From Crystallibacter degradans (lineage in GTDB: Bacteria > Actinomycetota > Actinomycetes > Actinomycetales > Micrococcaceae): a stretch of DNA of 64,000 bases. Position 1 is the stretch's first letter; each line of letters starts with the position of its first letter. This document shows positions 8,809-16,798 of the stretch, piece after piece. Under the pieces are notes generated by a model. That model ran no database searches and was not told where the DNA came from. It saw only the letters and a list, made by a program, of their open reading frames with translations. The stretch covers positions 310,001 through 374,000 of the forward strand of contig NZ_JABBCH010000003.1 in assembly GCF_012952295.1 (NCBI RefSeq), in the 5' to 3' direction. The position numbers were made by a program, and so were the translations under genes.

Positions 8809-9588
8809 TTATCCGTCGGCAGCGCGGCTGACCAGATGCTGGGACCAGAGCCGACCCGCTGCCAGCAGCCCCAACCCCACCGCCAGGATGACCCAGCCCG
8901 CCGGGGTCCCCAGAAGGATGCCAAGAGGATCGGCACCCATGGCAATGCCGAGGCCAAGGCCGAAGATCGGAAGCCACGTCAGCAACGTGGTCGTGGCACG
9001 TGGGCCGGCCAATGCAGTACGCCGGGCAGCTGCCCCGTCCAGGGAGTGCTGCAAATGACCGGCGTAATTCTCCAGCAGGACCGCCAGCGGGGCCCCGGTC
9101 TGTTCGGCAGCGTCCCAGCACGCCGCCATGTCCTGCCACATGCGCTTGGCCATTGCGGCAGCCGGCGACCGAGTCCCTACTGATACGTTGGCCTGGCGCA
9201 GGGCGGAGCCGACGCTTAATCCAAGCTCGGCCGCTTGTCCGGCCGACCGCATGCCAGGCACAAGCAGGGCGGGGAGGCCCTCCCCCGGGCCGTCCGCCCG
9301 CTCCGCCCCGGGTGAATGCCGGCCTGCTTCCGGTTGGAACTCGTCAGGTCCGTAGACCCGGAGAATGTCTGCCCACATCTGGGCCGGAGTACGTCCCGAG
9401 CGCAGCAAGGAAGCCACCTGCCGCACGAACATGGGCAGTTCATCGGCGCTGTCCCGGCCGCTATTGCCCGAACGTCGGCGGGGCTGCGGCCGGCGCAGAT
9501 CGGCGCTGAACGGAGCCAGCCGACGCTTCCCGCAGCCCAGGACCACGACGGCTGCCAGGCACAGCAACATCACCAGCAGTGCCGTCAT
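8809..9588 (-). CDS. TadB-like type II secretion system F family protein
   Basis: A 259-residue membrane platform protein. Its N-terminal TM helix is TALLVMLLCLAAVVVLGC. The cytoplasmic T2SF domain (ELPMFVRQVASLLRSGRTPA through AEQTGAPLAVLLENYAGHL) is followed by two C-terminal TM helices (TLLTWLPIFGLGLGIAMGA, AGWVILAVGLGLLAAGRLW). It partners the TadC gene 29 nt downstream. The ATG overlaps the tadA stop (ATGA). It is the counterpart of Rv3658c. Confidence 0.86.
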   Translation of the reverse strand: MTALLVMLLCLAAVVVLGCGKRRLAPFSADLRRPQPRRRSGNSGRDSADELPMFVRQVASLLRSGRTPAQMWADILRVYGPDEFQPEAGRHSPGAERADGPGEGLPALLVPGMRSAGQAAELGLSVGSALRQANVSVGTRSPAAAMAKRMWQDMAACWDAAEQTGAPLAVLLENYAGHLQHSLDGAAARRTALAGPRATTTLLTWLPIFGLGLGIAMGADPLGILLGTPAGWVILAVGLGLLAAGRLWSQHLVSRAADG

Positions 9589-10796
9589 GATCCGGCTGTT
9601 CCCGCTGGGTCCGTTCCCGACTCAAACAATCTGGGCTCCAGTTCCTGCCAGCCGGGCCCGAATTCCATCATGCTGCCGCGGGCAGCCAGGGCCGGTACCG
9701 TTTCGAGATTTCCCGCCGGGGTGGCCCGCAGCAGCGCCAGCTCCCTGATCTGCCTGCCGGCAGCTGTCCGGTCCAAATGAATGATCACATCCAGTGCCGT
9801 ACTGGCCTGCAGGGCCAGCGCCTGGGGTTCCAAACCGGCGAGCGCGCCCATCGCCGCCAGCCTGGCCGGCACACCGGCCGCCGAATTGGCGTGCACGGTG
9901 CCGCCCGCCCCAGCATGGCCGGTGTTCATGGCAGCGAGAAACTCGCGCACCTCCGCGCCCCGGCACTCCCCCACAATCAGCCGGTCCGGACGCATCCGCA
10001 GGGCTTGACGGACCAGCTCGCCCAGATCCACGCTGCCGCTGCCTTCCAGGTTGCTATGCCGGCTTTGCAGGCCTACAACGTGCGGATGGTCGGGATTGAG
10101 CTCGGCCGCGTCTTCGACCAAGACCAGCCGTTCAAAGGACGCGGAGAGCCCGAGCATCGCGGACAGCAGGGTGGTCTTGCCTGAACCGGTGGCACCGCTG
10201 ATCAGGAAGTTCAACCGTCCGGCCACCACTGCTTCCAGGTACGGCAGCCAACCGGAGGAAGGCCCGACCAGTTCGGCGAGGGTAAACACGCGTGGCCTGC
10301 GGATGCGGATTGACAGCAGCGTTCCCTGGGTCGAAACCGGCGGCAGCACCGCATGAACCCGGTACCCGTCCAGGCGCACGTCCACACACGGGTTGCCGTC
10401 GTCGAGCCGGCGGCCGCCGGCGGTCACCAGCCGGGTAGCCAAGGCGCGGACCTCTGCATCGTTGCCGAAGGTGACCTGGCTTCGCTGCAGGCCCCGTTCC
10501 CCGTCGGTCCATACCTCGGAGGGCCCGTTGACCAGGATGTCTGTGACGGTCCCTTCCAGCGCCAGCCGCTGCAGCGGCCCCAGCCCCCGCAGGTCGGCCG
10601 TCAGGTTCTCCACGGCCTCCAGCACACCGTCGGTGCCCAGAAGCTGGCCGCTCGACTGCACGGCCGCTGCCACGCGGGCTCCGGTGACTGGCGACGGGTC
10701 GGACAATACGGCATCCCGGAACGGTGCCAGGTTGACCGGGGAGTCTACAGGCCCGGTTGCGGCACGCCGGCCGCGGGAGCCAGCTGCTAAAGCCAT
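9585..10796 (-). CDS. TadA family conjugal transfer/secretion ATPase (TIGR03819-like)
   Basis: A 403-residue hexameric secretion ATPase of the CpaF/TadA group that powers pilin assembly. Walker A ISGATGSGKTT lies near residues 200-210, Asp box LVLVEDAAELNP next, and Walker B region RMRPDRLIVGECRGAE, with His-box NTGHAGAGGTVHANS. The ATG at 10796 is preferred over an in-frame GTG at 10802: a GGAG lies 8 nt before the ATG but only 2 nt before the GTG. The start overlaps or abuts the end of the CpaE-like gene, so the two are co-translated. It is the counterpart of Rv3659c. Confidence 0.9.
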   Translation of the reverse strand: MALAAGSRGRRAATGPVDSPVNLAPFRDAVLSDPSPVTGARVAAAVQSSGQLLGTDGVLEAVENLTADLRGLGPLQRLALEGTVTDILVNGPSEVWTDGERGLQRSQVTFGNDAEVRALATRLVTAGGRRLDDGNPCVDVRLDGYRVHAVLPPVSTQGTLLSIRIRRPRVFTLAELVGPSSGWLPYLEAVVAGRLNFLISGATGSGKTTLLSAMLGLSASFERLVLVEDAAELNPDHPHVVGLQSRHSNLEGSGSVDLGELVRQALRMRPDRLIVGECRGAEVREFLAAMNTGHAGAGGTVHANSAAGVPARLAAMGALAGLEPQALALQASTALDVIIHLDRTAAGRQIRELALLRATPAGNLETVPALAARGSMMEFGPGWQELEPRLFESGTDPAGTAGS

Positions 10797-10798
10797 CG

Positions 10799-11845
10799 TC
10801 ACCGCTCCTTGCTTGGAAGATGTGTGATCTGTTGTGCCAGCCGTCTGACCAGTCGCCGGATCCTGCGGTTCCGGCCTCTTTCCAACAGCCTTCCGGTTTC
10901 CTGCACCAGCCCCATCCCGCGAAGCCGAGGAACATACCCCGCGAGTTCAAGGCCGGCCGAAGCCGCCGCCAATTCTTCGTCCAGTCCCGCCGGCAACGGT
11001 CCGCGGACCACCGCGCTGACTGTCAGCGGGTGCAGGATTTCCGCCGCGGCCCGGGCTGCAAGAACACCGCGGGTGCCGGAAGGCATCAACAGCAAGGCCT
11101 GATCAGCGGTATCCAGCCAGCGGTCCAGTCCCTGCTGGACCCGTCCGGCGTCAATCACCACAAGCGAAAAGCCTTCCGACGCCGCAGCCATGACTCCGCC
11201 AATAGCATGTGCCGGCACGTCCAACGTCGGCGAAGAGGTTTCGCCGCCTCCCCAGGACAGCACGGAGAACCCCTTGGTGACCGGCAAGGAGGCCCGCAAC
11301 TGGGCCGGATTGACGGCTCCCTTCACCCCGGCGAGATCCGGCCAGCGCAACCCTGTCAGCGGCTCGGGTGCCAGCCCGATGTCGAGCCCGCCACCGAGCT
11401 GGTCGGTATCCACCAACAGCGTGGAAATCCCTTGTGCCGCCGCCTCCGCGGCGAGCCAGCAGGCCAGCGTGGAACAGCCGATGCCGCCGGTGGCGCCTAG
11501 CACGGCCACCACCGTCCCCACGCCGTCCCGCTGTCTGTTCCTGGTCAAGTACTCCGCCAACCAGGCGGCCCCTTCCGGCAGCACGGCAACCCTGTGAGCG
11601 GCAACCATCGCGGCCTGTTCCCAGAGCAGCACGGATTCCTCCGGGAACCCGGCCACAATGACATCCGCCCCCAGCCGGGGCAGCCGGGAGGCCGCATCGC
11701 TACCCAGTACCAGGACGCTCCCGTCCGGAACCCGGCCCAGATCCTGCACGGCTACAATCCGCAGGCCCACTCCGGCTGCGGCGGCGATCCTGGCTACTTC
11801 ATCGCGCAGTCTGGCGGCCTCGGTGACCAGCAGCACCTCGGACAT
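10799..11845 (-). CDS. CpaE-like / septum site-determining Ssd-like P-loop protein (TIGR03815-like)
   Basis: The first gene of the Tad operon, 348 residues. The N-terminal third looks like a degenerate receiver domain (EVLLVTEAARLRDEVARI). The rest is a MinD/ParA-like P-loop ATPase with a deviant Walker A (VLGATGGIGCSTLACWLA, where GGIGCST replaces GGxGKT-like residues) and VDTDQLGGGLD as the A'/DxD strand. In other Tad systems CpaE (TadZ) places the machine at the pole. The M. tuberculosis counterpart Rv3660c (Ssd) affects septation. The start at 11845 has a GGAG 6 nt upstream; an ATG at 11893 would add 16 residues but has no Shine-Dalgarno sequence. Confidence 0.82.
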   Translation of the reverse strand: MSEVLLVTEAARLRDEVARIAAAAGVGLRIVAVQDLGRVPDGSVLVLGSDAASRLPRLGADVIVAGFPEESVLLWEQAAMVAAHRVAVLPEGAAWLAEYLTRNRQRDGVGTVVAVLGATGGIGCSTLACWLAAEAAAQGISTLLVDTDQLGGGLDIGLAPEPLTGLRWPDLAGVKGAVNPAQLRASLPVTKGFSVLSWGGGETSSPTLDVPAHAIGGVMAAASEGFSLVVIDAGRVQQGLDRWLDTADQALLLMPSGTRGVLAARAAAEILHPLTVSAVVRGPLPAGLDEELAAASAGLELAGYVPRLRGMGLVQETGRLLERGRNRRIRRLVRRLAQQITHLPSKER

Positions 11846-12068
11846 CCCGTGCTCCGGTGTCCACGGCTGGACTGTTGAAATCTGCTCCTGCATGTTCCGA
11901 GACTGGCGGTCCCTGCGTGCCCCCGAAACCTGCCCGCGCGGGATTGTGCAAACCGCGAGAGCCTTCCGCCGCTGTGGAGGAGAACTGCGGACAGTTTCCA
12001 TCCGCGGTCTGCAGGCACCCCACGGCCACCGGGCAGAGGAAGCTGGCAAAACAGGAGAAACTGGAGAC

Positions 12069-13772
12069 ATGTACATGGTCCTTGCCCCTGCCGCGCCCGG
12101 CGCTGCTTCGCCGGACGGGCAGGCCTTCTGTCTCCAACCCGCGGACGCAACGGGCGCACCCAACGGCCCCGCCGCCGTCGTAAGCCTTGCGGACCTGCCG
12201 GACGCCGTCCGCCATGCCGAGCAAGGACATGTCCGTTGGGTCTGGGACACGACGCGGAGCAGTTACCTGCCGATGCTCAAGGCGGGAGCGAGCGTGGAGC
12301 GTTGCCACGATCTGGCCCTGACCCGCAGCATCCTGTCACTGTCCGAGTTTGTGCCGGGAAGCGATTATGTCCGGTCCTTGCGGCAGGCCGCGGTGGCGGA
12401 CGAAGAACGTGACGGCTTGCCCCGGCAGGTCCTGCCCGTTCCTGACTCGCCGGACCAGTTCACCCTTTTCGATTCGCCGCAGCCCCGCGGTAGAAGCGTG
12501 CAGGAACTGGTCCAGGAGCTGCAGGACCAGCTGGCAGCTGTCGTCGGGTCATCCCGGCGCGCACGGCTCCAGTTGCTGGTGGCCGCCGAATCCGCGGGCG
12601 CGCTCATCGCCGTCGAGATGGAATACGCCGGCGTGCCCTGGCGCGAAGACATCCACGAGCAGATTCTGGCAGGATTCCTCGGTCCGCGTCCGCGCAACGG
12701 CGAGCGCCCCGTTGAGCTGGAAAGGCTCGCCGCCCGGCTGCGCGAGCTGCTGGATAACCCGCGCTTCAATCCGGACTCCGCCCAGGAGCTGCTGCGCGCC
12801 CTGCACCGCGCCGGAATCGAGGTCAAGAGCACCAGATCGTGGGAACTGCAGGAACACGACCATCCGGCCATTGCCCCGCTGCTCGAATACAAGAAGCTCT
12901 CGCGGCTGCATTCGGCCAATGGCTGGACCTGGCTGGATACCTGGGTGCGAAACGGCCGGTTCCGGCCCGAATACATCGTGGGCGGGGTGGTGACGGGACG
13001 CTGGGCATCACGCGGCGGCGGGGCGCTGCAGATTCCGCAGCAGATCCGCGACGCGGCCCGCCCGGATCCAGGACACAAGCTGGTGGTGGCCGATGCCGCC
13101 CAGCTCGAGCCGCGGGTGCTGGCCGCGTTAGCCCAGGACTCCGCGCTCGCCACGGCAGCCCGGGGCAAGGACCTGTACCAGGGCATTGCCGACGTCGGAT
13201 TCGGTGGCGATCGGGCCAAAGCGAAAGTCGCCATACTGGGCGCCATGTACGGCGCCACCACGGGCGAATCCGGCCGGCTGGTGCCGCAGCTGACCCGGAC
13301 CTACCCGCGTGCCATCGGCATCCTCGAACGGGCCGCGCGGACGGGCGAAGCCGGCGGTGTCGTCAGCAGTTATCTGGGCCGAAGCTGCGCCGCTCCCTCG
13401 GAACGCTGGGTGGAGTCGCAGCGCACCACCACGGCGGAGGAGCAGCGCCGTGCGGACAGCATCGCCCGCACCCGGGGACGCTTCACGCGTAATTTCATCG
13501 TCCAGTCAACGGCAGCGGAATGGGCCTTGTGCTGGCTCGCAGAATTACGACGGCGGCTGCGCGCCGCTGCGGCGGAGGGCACCTACGTGGGGGAACTCGT
13601 GTTCTTCCTGCACGACGAAGTGGTGCTCCACGCGAACGCGGACCAGATCCAGCTGGTGTGCCGGATTGTTGAAGAATCGGCGGCGGAAGCGACGCGGCTG
13701 ATGTTCGGTCCGATTCCGATCGAGTTCGCCGTCAGTATCGCCGTGGTGGATTCCTACGCCGACGCGAAGTAG
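12069..13772 (+). CDS. PolA-like family A DNA polymerase ('bifunctional 3'-5' exonuclease/DNA polymerase')
   Basis: A 567-residue stand-alone family A polymerase, shorter than DNA polymerase I and lacking the 5' nuclease domain. Palm motif A reads VVADAAQLEPRVLA (a form of DYSQIELR; the metal-binding Asp, Glu and Arg are kept). The O-helix reads RAKAKVAILGAMYG, with R, K and YG kept but the usual Phe replaced by Leu. Motif C is FLHDEVVLH with the HDE kept. The N-terminal domain (RWVWDTTRSSYLPMLKAGAS, ERCHDLALTRSIL) aligns with the exonuclease region of the family, but I see no full DEDD set. The start is ATG 12069 or ATG 12075, the latter with a GGAG 8 nt upstream. It is divergent from the Tad operon. 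Confidence 0.85.
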   Translation: MYMVLAPAAPGAASPDGQAFCLQPADATGAPNGPAAVVSLADLPDAVRHAEQGHVRWVWDTTRSSYLPMLKAGASVERCHDLALTRSILSLSEFVPGSDYVRSLRQAAVADEERDGLPRQVLPVPDSPDQFTLFDSPQPRGRSVQELVQELQDQLAAVVGSSRRARLQLLVAAESAGALIAVEMEYAGVPWREDIHEQILAGFLGPRPRNGERPVELERLAARLRELLDNPRFNPDSAQELLRALHRAGIEVKSTRSWELQEHDHPAIAPLLEYKKLSRLHSANGWTWLDTWVRNGRFRPEYIVGGVVTGRWASRGGGALQIPQQIRDAARPDPGHKLVVADAAQLEPRVLAALAQDSALATAARGKDLYQGIADVGFGGDRAKAKVAILGAMYGATTGESGRLVPQLTRTYPRAIGILERAARTGEAGGVVSSYLGRSCAAPSERWVESQRTTTAEEQRRADSIARTRGRFTRNFIVQSTAAEWALCWLAELRRRLRAAAAEGTYVGELVFFLHDEVVLHANADQIQLVCRIVEESAAEATRLMFGPIPIEFAVSIAVVDSYADAK

Positions 13773-13881
13773 CTGTTATCCACAAGTGACAGGGGGGCCA
13801 TGGCACTGACACCTGCGGTCCCCTTAGCCTCGTACCAACATTGTTCGACCGGCCCAGTCCGGCAGCTGACAGGGGGTGCGG

Positions 13882-15393
13882 GTGGCCGTCTTGACCATCG
13901 ATACGGAGGCGATGCTCGTCTCCGCTGCTGCGGCGGAAGGGGCAGCAACCAGAGCCGCCGCCTTGCGGATCGACGCCGTCGGGCGGACTGCCGGGGCAGC
14001 GGGAATGTCTGGCTGGGAGACCGAAGCGATGGAATGGGGCAGGGCCTACGACGACGCGGCTGTCCAGATCCTCACCTCACTTGAGCGGCTCGGTTCGGCC
14101 TACGCGTCCGCAGGGTTCCACACCCGGGCTGCGGCCCAGCTCTACCGCTTCACGGAGCAACTGGCCAGCGGGAAGGACACTTCCTATGCTGCGCCGCAGG
14201 AGCCGGCGGCGCCCGGGCTGTGCCGGCAACTGCCGGTCACGGCAGTCGGCGGCAGGATCCCGATCCTTCCCGAGTTCGGACAGTTCACTGCCGACGCCGC
14301 CGGTCAAAGGTGGCCTTCGGGCGACGCCGAAGCAATGCGGGCGACCGCTGGTGCGTGGCGAATGGTTGGCGCGGATCTCCGGGCGCTCGGCAGCGAAGCC
14401 CTGCGGACCACCACAGCCCCATTGGCCGGGCAGCGAAGCGCCGACATCGCGCTGCTCGAGTCGCATCAGGAGGAGCTGTACAGCAGTGCCATTGCCATCG
14501 CCGAAGGATGTGATGCCCTGGGGCGGGACTGCGATGAGCTGGCAAGCGCGGTTGAGGAAGCGCATGCCACCCTGGTTCAGGAAGCCCGGGACTTCGCCAT
14601 GCAGATCGCCGTGCTGATCGGCGTGGGAGCAGTGACAGCCTGGTTGACCGCGGGCGGTGGACTCATCATTACCACCGGCCTCACTGCCTCCAGAGTTGGC
14701 CAGGCCGTAGCGGCCTTCCTTGCAGCCACCGGCAGGCTCAGTACCCAGGTGACACAGCTGATTGGCAGAACCTTCGACATCTCCCGGAGCCTGGCCGGCG
14801 CTGGAAGGCTGACGGAACTTTCACAGCGCTCGTTGCCCGGGCCGCTAGGCATGCAGACGGCCGCCATGGGCACGTTCGCCCGCTCGGCGCTCCAGTCCGC
14901 ACCCGCGGCCGCTGTCCGGAGCTTTGCCGCGAAGCACGGCGACAGGCTGCTCAGTGTTGCCGCCAGCGGGCCGGAAGCGTTGCTGCCGGGGGCACTAGCG
15001 GGAGTTGTCAGGAAGGAAGCCCAAGGCGCTGCGGGGATGGTGGCAAAGCAAGTCCGCCCGGTGGCCGGGCGCGCCGGCGTCCGTATGCTCAATCCCGACC
15101 TCGTCTCGCCGGTGGTCCTGGGTGCCTATTCCGCCTACGGCTGGTATTCCCGCGTGAATAACGCAGTGACAGTCTTCGAGAAAGAGGGCTGGCTGGGTTC
15201 CTCACGCCACCGCTCCGGACCGGCACGGGTAGACCCTGTCAACGTCCGGTTTCCGGCGTCGCTGAAGTTCAAGCTTGGGACGGGTCCTCAACTGGAGCAA
15301 CCGCGCGCAGCGGCGCCGGGATTTCTTGGGACTGGTCCCAGGGGATTGTCCAGCCCAGATCGTCGAAAAGATGGCCTAGCAGTATCGCGGTGA
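13882..15393 (+). CDS. CpnT N-terminal-like (WXG100-like) helical protein, no toxin domain
   Basis: A 503-residue mostly helical, Ala-rich protein. Residues about 150-310 (AWRMVGADLRALGSEALRTT, then IAIAEGCDALGRDCDELASAVEEAHATLV) with the following hydrophobic stretch (IAVLIGVGAVTAWLTAGGGL) resemble the N-terminal domain of CpnT-type proteins, which act as export or channel modules for C-terminal toxins. Here the C-terminus ends without any recognisable nuclease, NADase or other toxin domain and is Pro/Arg-rich. The start GTG at 13882 has AGGGGG 5 nt upstream; GTG 13876 is also in frame. The last 125 bp overlap, in antisense, the 3' end of the Nudix gene. No ESX gene is adjacent, and the role is unknown. 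Confidence 0.65.
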   Translation: MAVLTIDTEAMLVSAAAAEGAATRAAALRIDAVGRTAGAAGMSGWETEAMEWGRAYDDAAVQILTSLERLGSAYASAGFHTRAAAQLYRFTEQLASGKDTSYAAPQEPAAPGLCRQLPVTAVGGRIPILPEFGQFTADAAGQRWPSGDAEAMRATAGAWRMVGADLRALGSEALRTTTAPLAGQRSADIALLESHQEELYSSAIAIAEGCDALGRDCDELASAVEEAHATLVQEARDFAMQIAVLIGVGAVTAWLTAGGGLIITTGLTASRVGQAVAAFLAATGRLSTQVTQLIGRTFDISRSLAGAGRLTELSQRSLPGPLGMQTAAMGTFARSALQSAPAAAVRSFAAKHGDRLLSVAASGPEALLPGALAGVVRKEAQGAAGMVAKQVRPVAGRAGVRMLNPDLVSPVVLGAYSAYGWYSRVNNAVTVFEKEGWLGSSRHRSGPARVDPVNVRFPASLKFKLGTGPQLEQPRAAAPGFLGTGPRGLSSPDRRKDGLAVSR

Positions 15394-15988
15394 AGCCCCA
15401 GACGATCACGTTGTGGACCAGGAAGCCGGGGCTTTTGAAGACCTGTCCTTCCCGCCGGACAACTGTCATCCGCCGGTTGGCGGGATTCAGCAGGTCGGCC
15501 ACCGGGACCCGGAAGACCTGGGCAGATTCGGCGAAGTCGACCACGGCGACCGGCGACGGCGCGGACCACCAGGCAACGACGGGGGTGACCAGAAAGTTGC
15601 TGACCGACAGTGGGATCTCCGGCAGCGTGCCAAGCACTTCCACTCCGGTGGCATCGAGCCCTGTTTCCTCCACTGCTTCACGCAAGGCCGCCGCAACCGG
15701 CCCGTCGTCGTCGGGGTCAATTCCGCCGCCGGGAAACGCCACCTGTCCGGGGTGGGAGGACAACGTGGCCGCCCGTTCCACGAACAGTACGTCCAAGTCA
15801 TCAGGGACAGCCGACTCATGGAATTGAGACGGTGTGCTGTCCAGCGCCCCGAACAACAGCAGGACTGCTGCCGCCCGGGAGTCCTCGTCGTCGAGCTCTA
15901 CGTTGTACCAGCCCTCACGGTCCCGTACGGACAACCGCTCCTCCATGGGAACGCTCAGAAGCTGCTGCAGGTCGGACTTCGCGCTCAT
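15269..15988 (-). CDS. Nudix hydrolase, CoA pyrophosphatase-like (Rv3672c-like)
   Basis: A 239-residue Nudix hydrolase. The segment [20 protein letters not shown] is the UPF0035/CoA-diphosphatase signature next to the Nudix box. In the box, REAVEETGL is intact, but the first conserved Glu is replaced by Asp ([20 protein letters not shown]). The enzyme probably cleaves CoA or acyl-CoA to 4'-phosphopantetheine plus 3',5'-ADP. The C-terminus ([17 protein letters not shown]) is typical of the family. The ATG overlaps the nth stop by 4 bp, so the two are co-translated. The 3' end overlaps the CpnT-like gene on the other strand by 125 bp. Confidence 0.88.
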   Translation of the reverse strand: MSAKSDLQQLLSVPMEERLSVRDREGWYNVELDDEDSRAAAVLLLFGALDSTPSQFHESAVPDDLDVLFVERAATLSSHPGQVAFPGGGIDPDDDGPVAAALREAVEETGLDATGVEVLGTLPEIPLSVSNFLVTPVVAWWSAPSPVAVVDFAESAQVFRVPVADLLNPANRRMTVVRREGQVFKSPGFLVHNVIVWGFTAILLGHLFDDLGWTIPWDQSQEIPAPLRAVAPVEDPSQA

Positions 15989-16785
15989 GCGTCCAGCTTA
16001 AAGCCGGCCGCTCGCAGTTCGGCACGGCTCTCGCCGGCCCGCATCCTGGCCAGCAGCTCCTCGCGTCCGGGGGCAAGTTCATATTTGAGCAGCTTGGTTG
16101 CTTTCTCCGGGTCGACTTCGCCTTCCCCGAAAGACGGACAAAGTGCTGCTACCGGGCAGACACCGCAGGCCGGCTTCCGGGCATGGCAGATCCGCCGCCC
16201 GTGGAATATGACCCGGTGCGAGACCATCGTCCAGTCTTTGGGTTCGAAAAGCTCTGCAACATCGAACTCGACCTTGACCGCGTCGGTCGCATCGGTCCAG
16301 CCGAAACGGCGGGCCAGCCGGCCGAAGTGGGTGTCCACGCTGATGCCGGGAACGCCGAAGGCATTGGCCAGCACCACGTTTGCAGTCTTCCTCCCCACGC
16401 CCGGAAGCGTGACCAGGTCTTCCAGCCGGCCAGGGACTTCGCCATCGAACTCGTCGACGATCCTGTTGGACAACGCCAGCACGCTTGCGGTCTTGGCCCG
16501 GAAAAATCCTGTGGGCCGGAGCATTTCCTGCAGCTCGGCTTCATCGGCTTCGGCCATGGCCCGGGCGTCCGGATAGCGGGCGAACAACGCGGGCGTCGTG
16601 GCGTTGATGCGGACGTCCGTCGTCTGGGCCGAGAGCACAGTGGCGATGAGCAGTTCGAAGGGGTTGCGGAAATCCAGTTCCGCAACTGCGTAGGGGTACT
16701 GCTCGGCCAGTGTCTTGTTGATGCGGCGTGCACGGCGTTTGAGCGCCAGCGGGGACTCATCCGGGCTGATTTTGCTGCGCGCCAC
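15985..16785 (-). CDS. nth: Endonuclease III
   Basis: A 266-residue DNA N-glycosylase/AP lyase that removes oxidised pyrimidines. The helix-hairpin-helix motif is [16 protein letters not shown] with the catalytic Lys, and the catalytic Asp lies in [15 protein letters not shown] [4Fe-4S] cluster loop [17 protein letters not shown] has the C-x6-C-x2-C-x5-C spacing. The N-terminal part ([17 protein letters not shown]) is standard. The GTG at 16785 gives the usual start ([19 protein letters not shown]); a TTG at 16812 would overlap the upstream gene. It lies in an operon between the low-complexity membrane protein gene and the Nudix gene, as in M. tuberculosis Rv3674c-Rv3672c. Confidence 0.93.
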   Translation of the reverse strand: MARSKISPDESPLALKRRARRINKTLAEQYPYAVAELDFRNPFELLIATVLSAQTTDVRINATTPALFARYPDARAMAEADEAELQEMLRPTGFFRAKTASVLALSNRIVDEFDGEVPGRLEDLVTLPGVGRKTANVVLANAFGVPGISVDTHFGRLARRFGWTDATDAVKVEFDVAELFEPKDWTMVSHRVIFHGRRICHARKPACGVCPVAALCPSFGEGEVDPEKATKLLKYELAPGREELLARMRAGESRAELRAAGFKLDA

Positions 16786-16798
16786 GGGCCGCTGGCCC

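Noticed and set aside
13776-13784. TTATCCACA, a perfect DnaA box
   Set aside because: It is alone; no cluster of boxes, AT-rich region or dnaA/dnaN gene is near, so it is not evidence of an origin. A second single copy lies at 43783-43791.
13800-14084. 94-codon frame upstream of the CpnT-like gene
   Set aside because: It overlaps the CpnT-like gene by 200 bp in another frame and has Arg/Gly-rich shadow composition.
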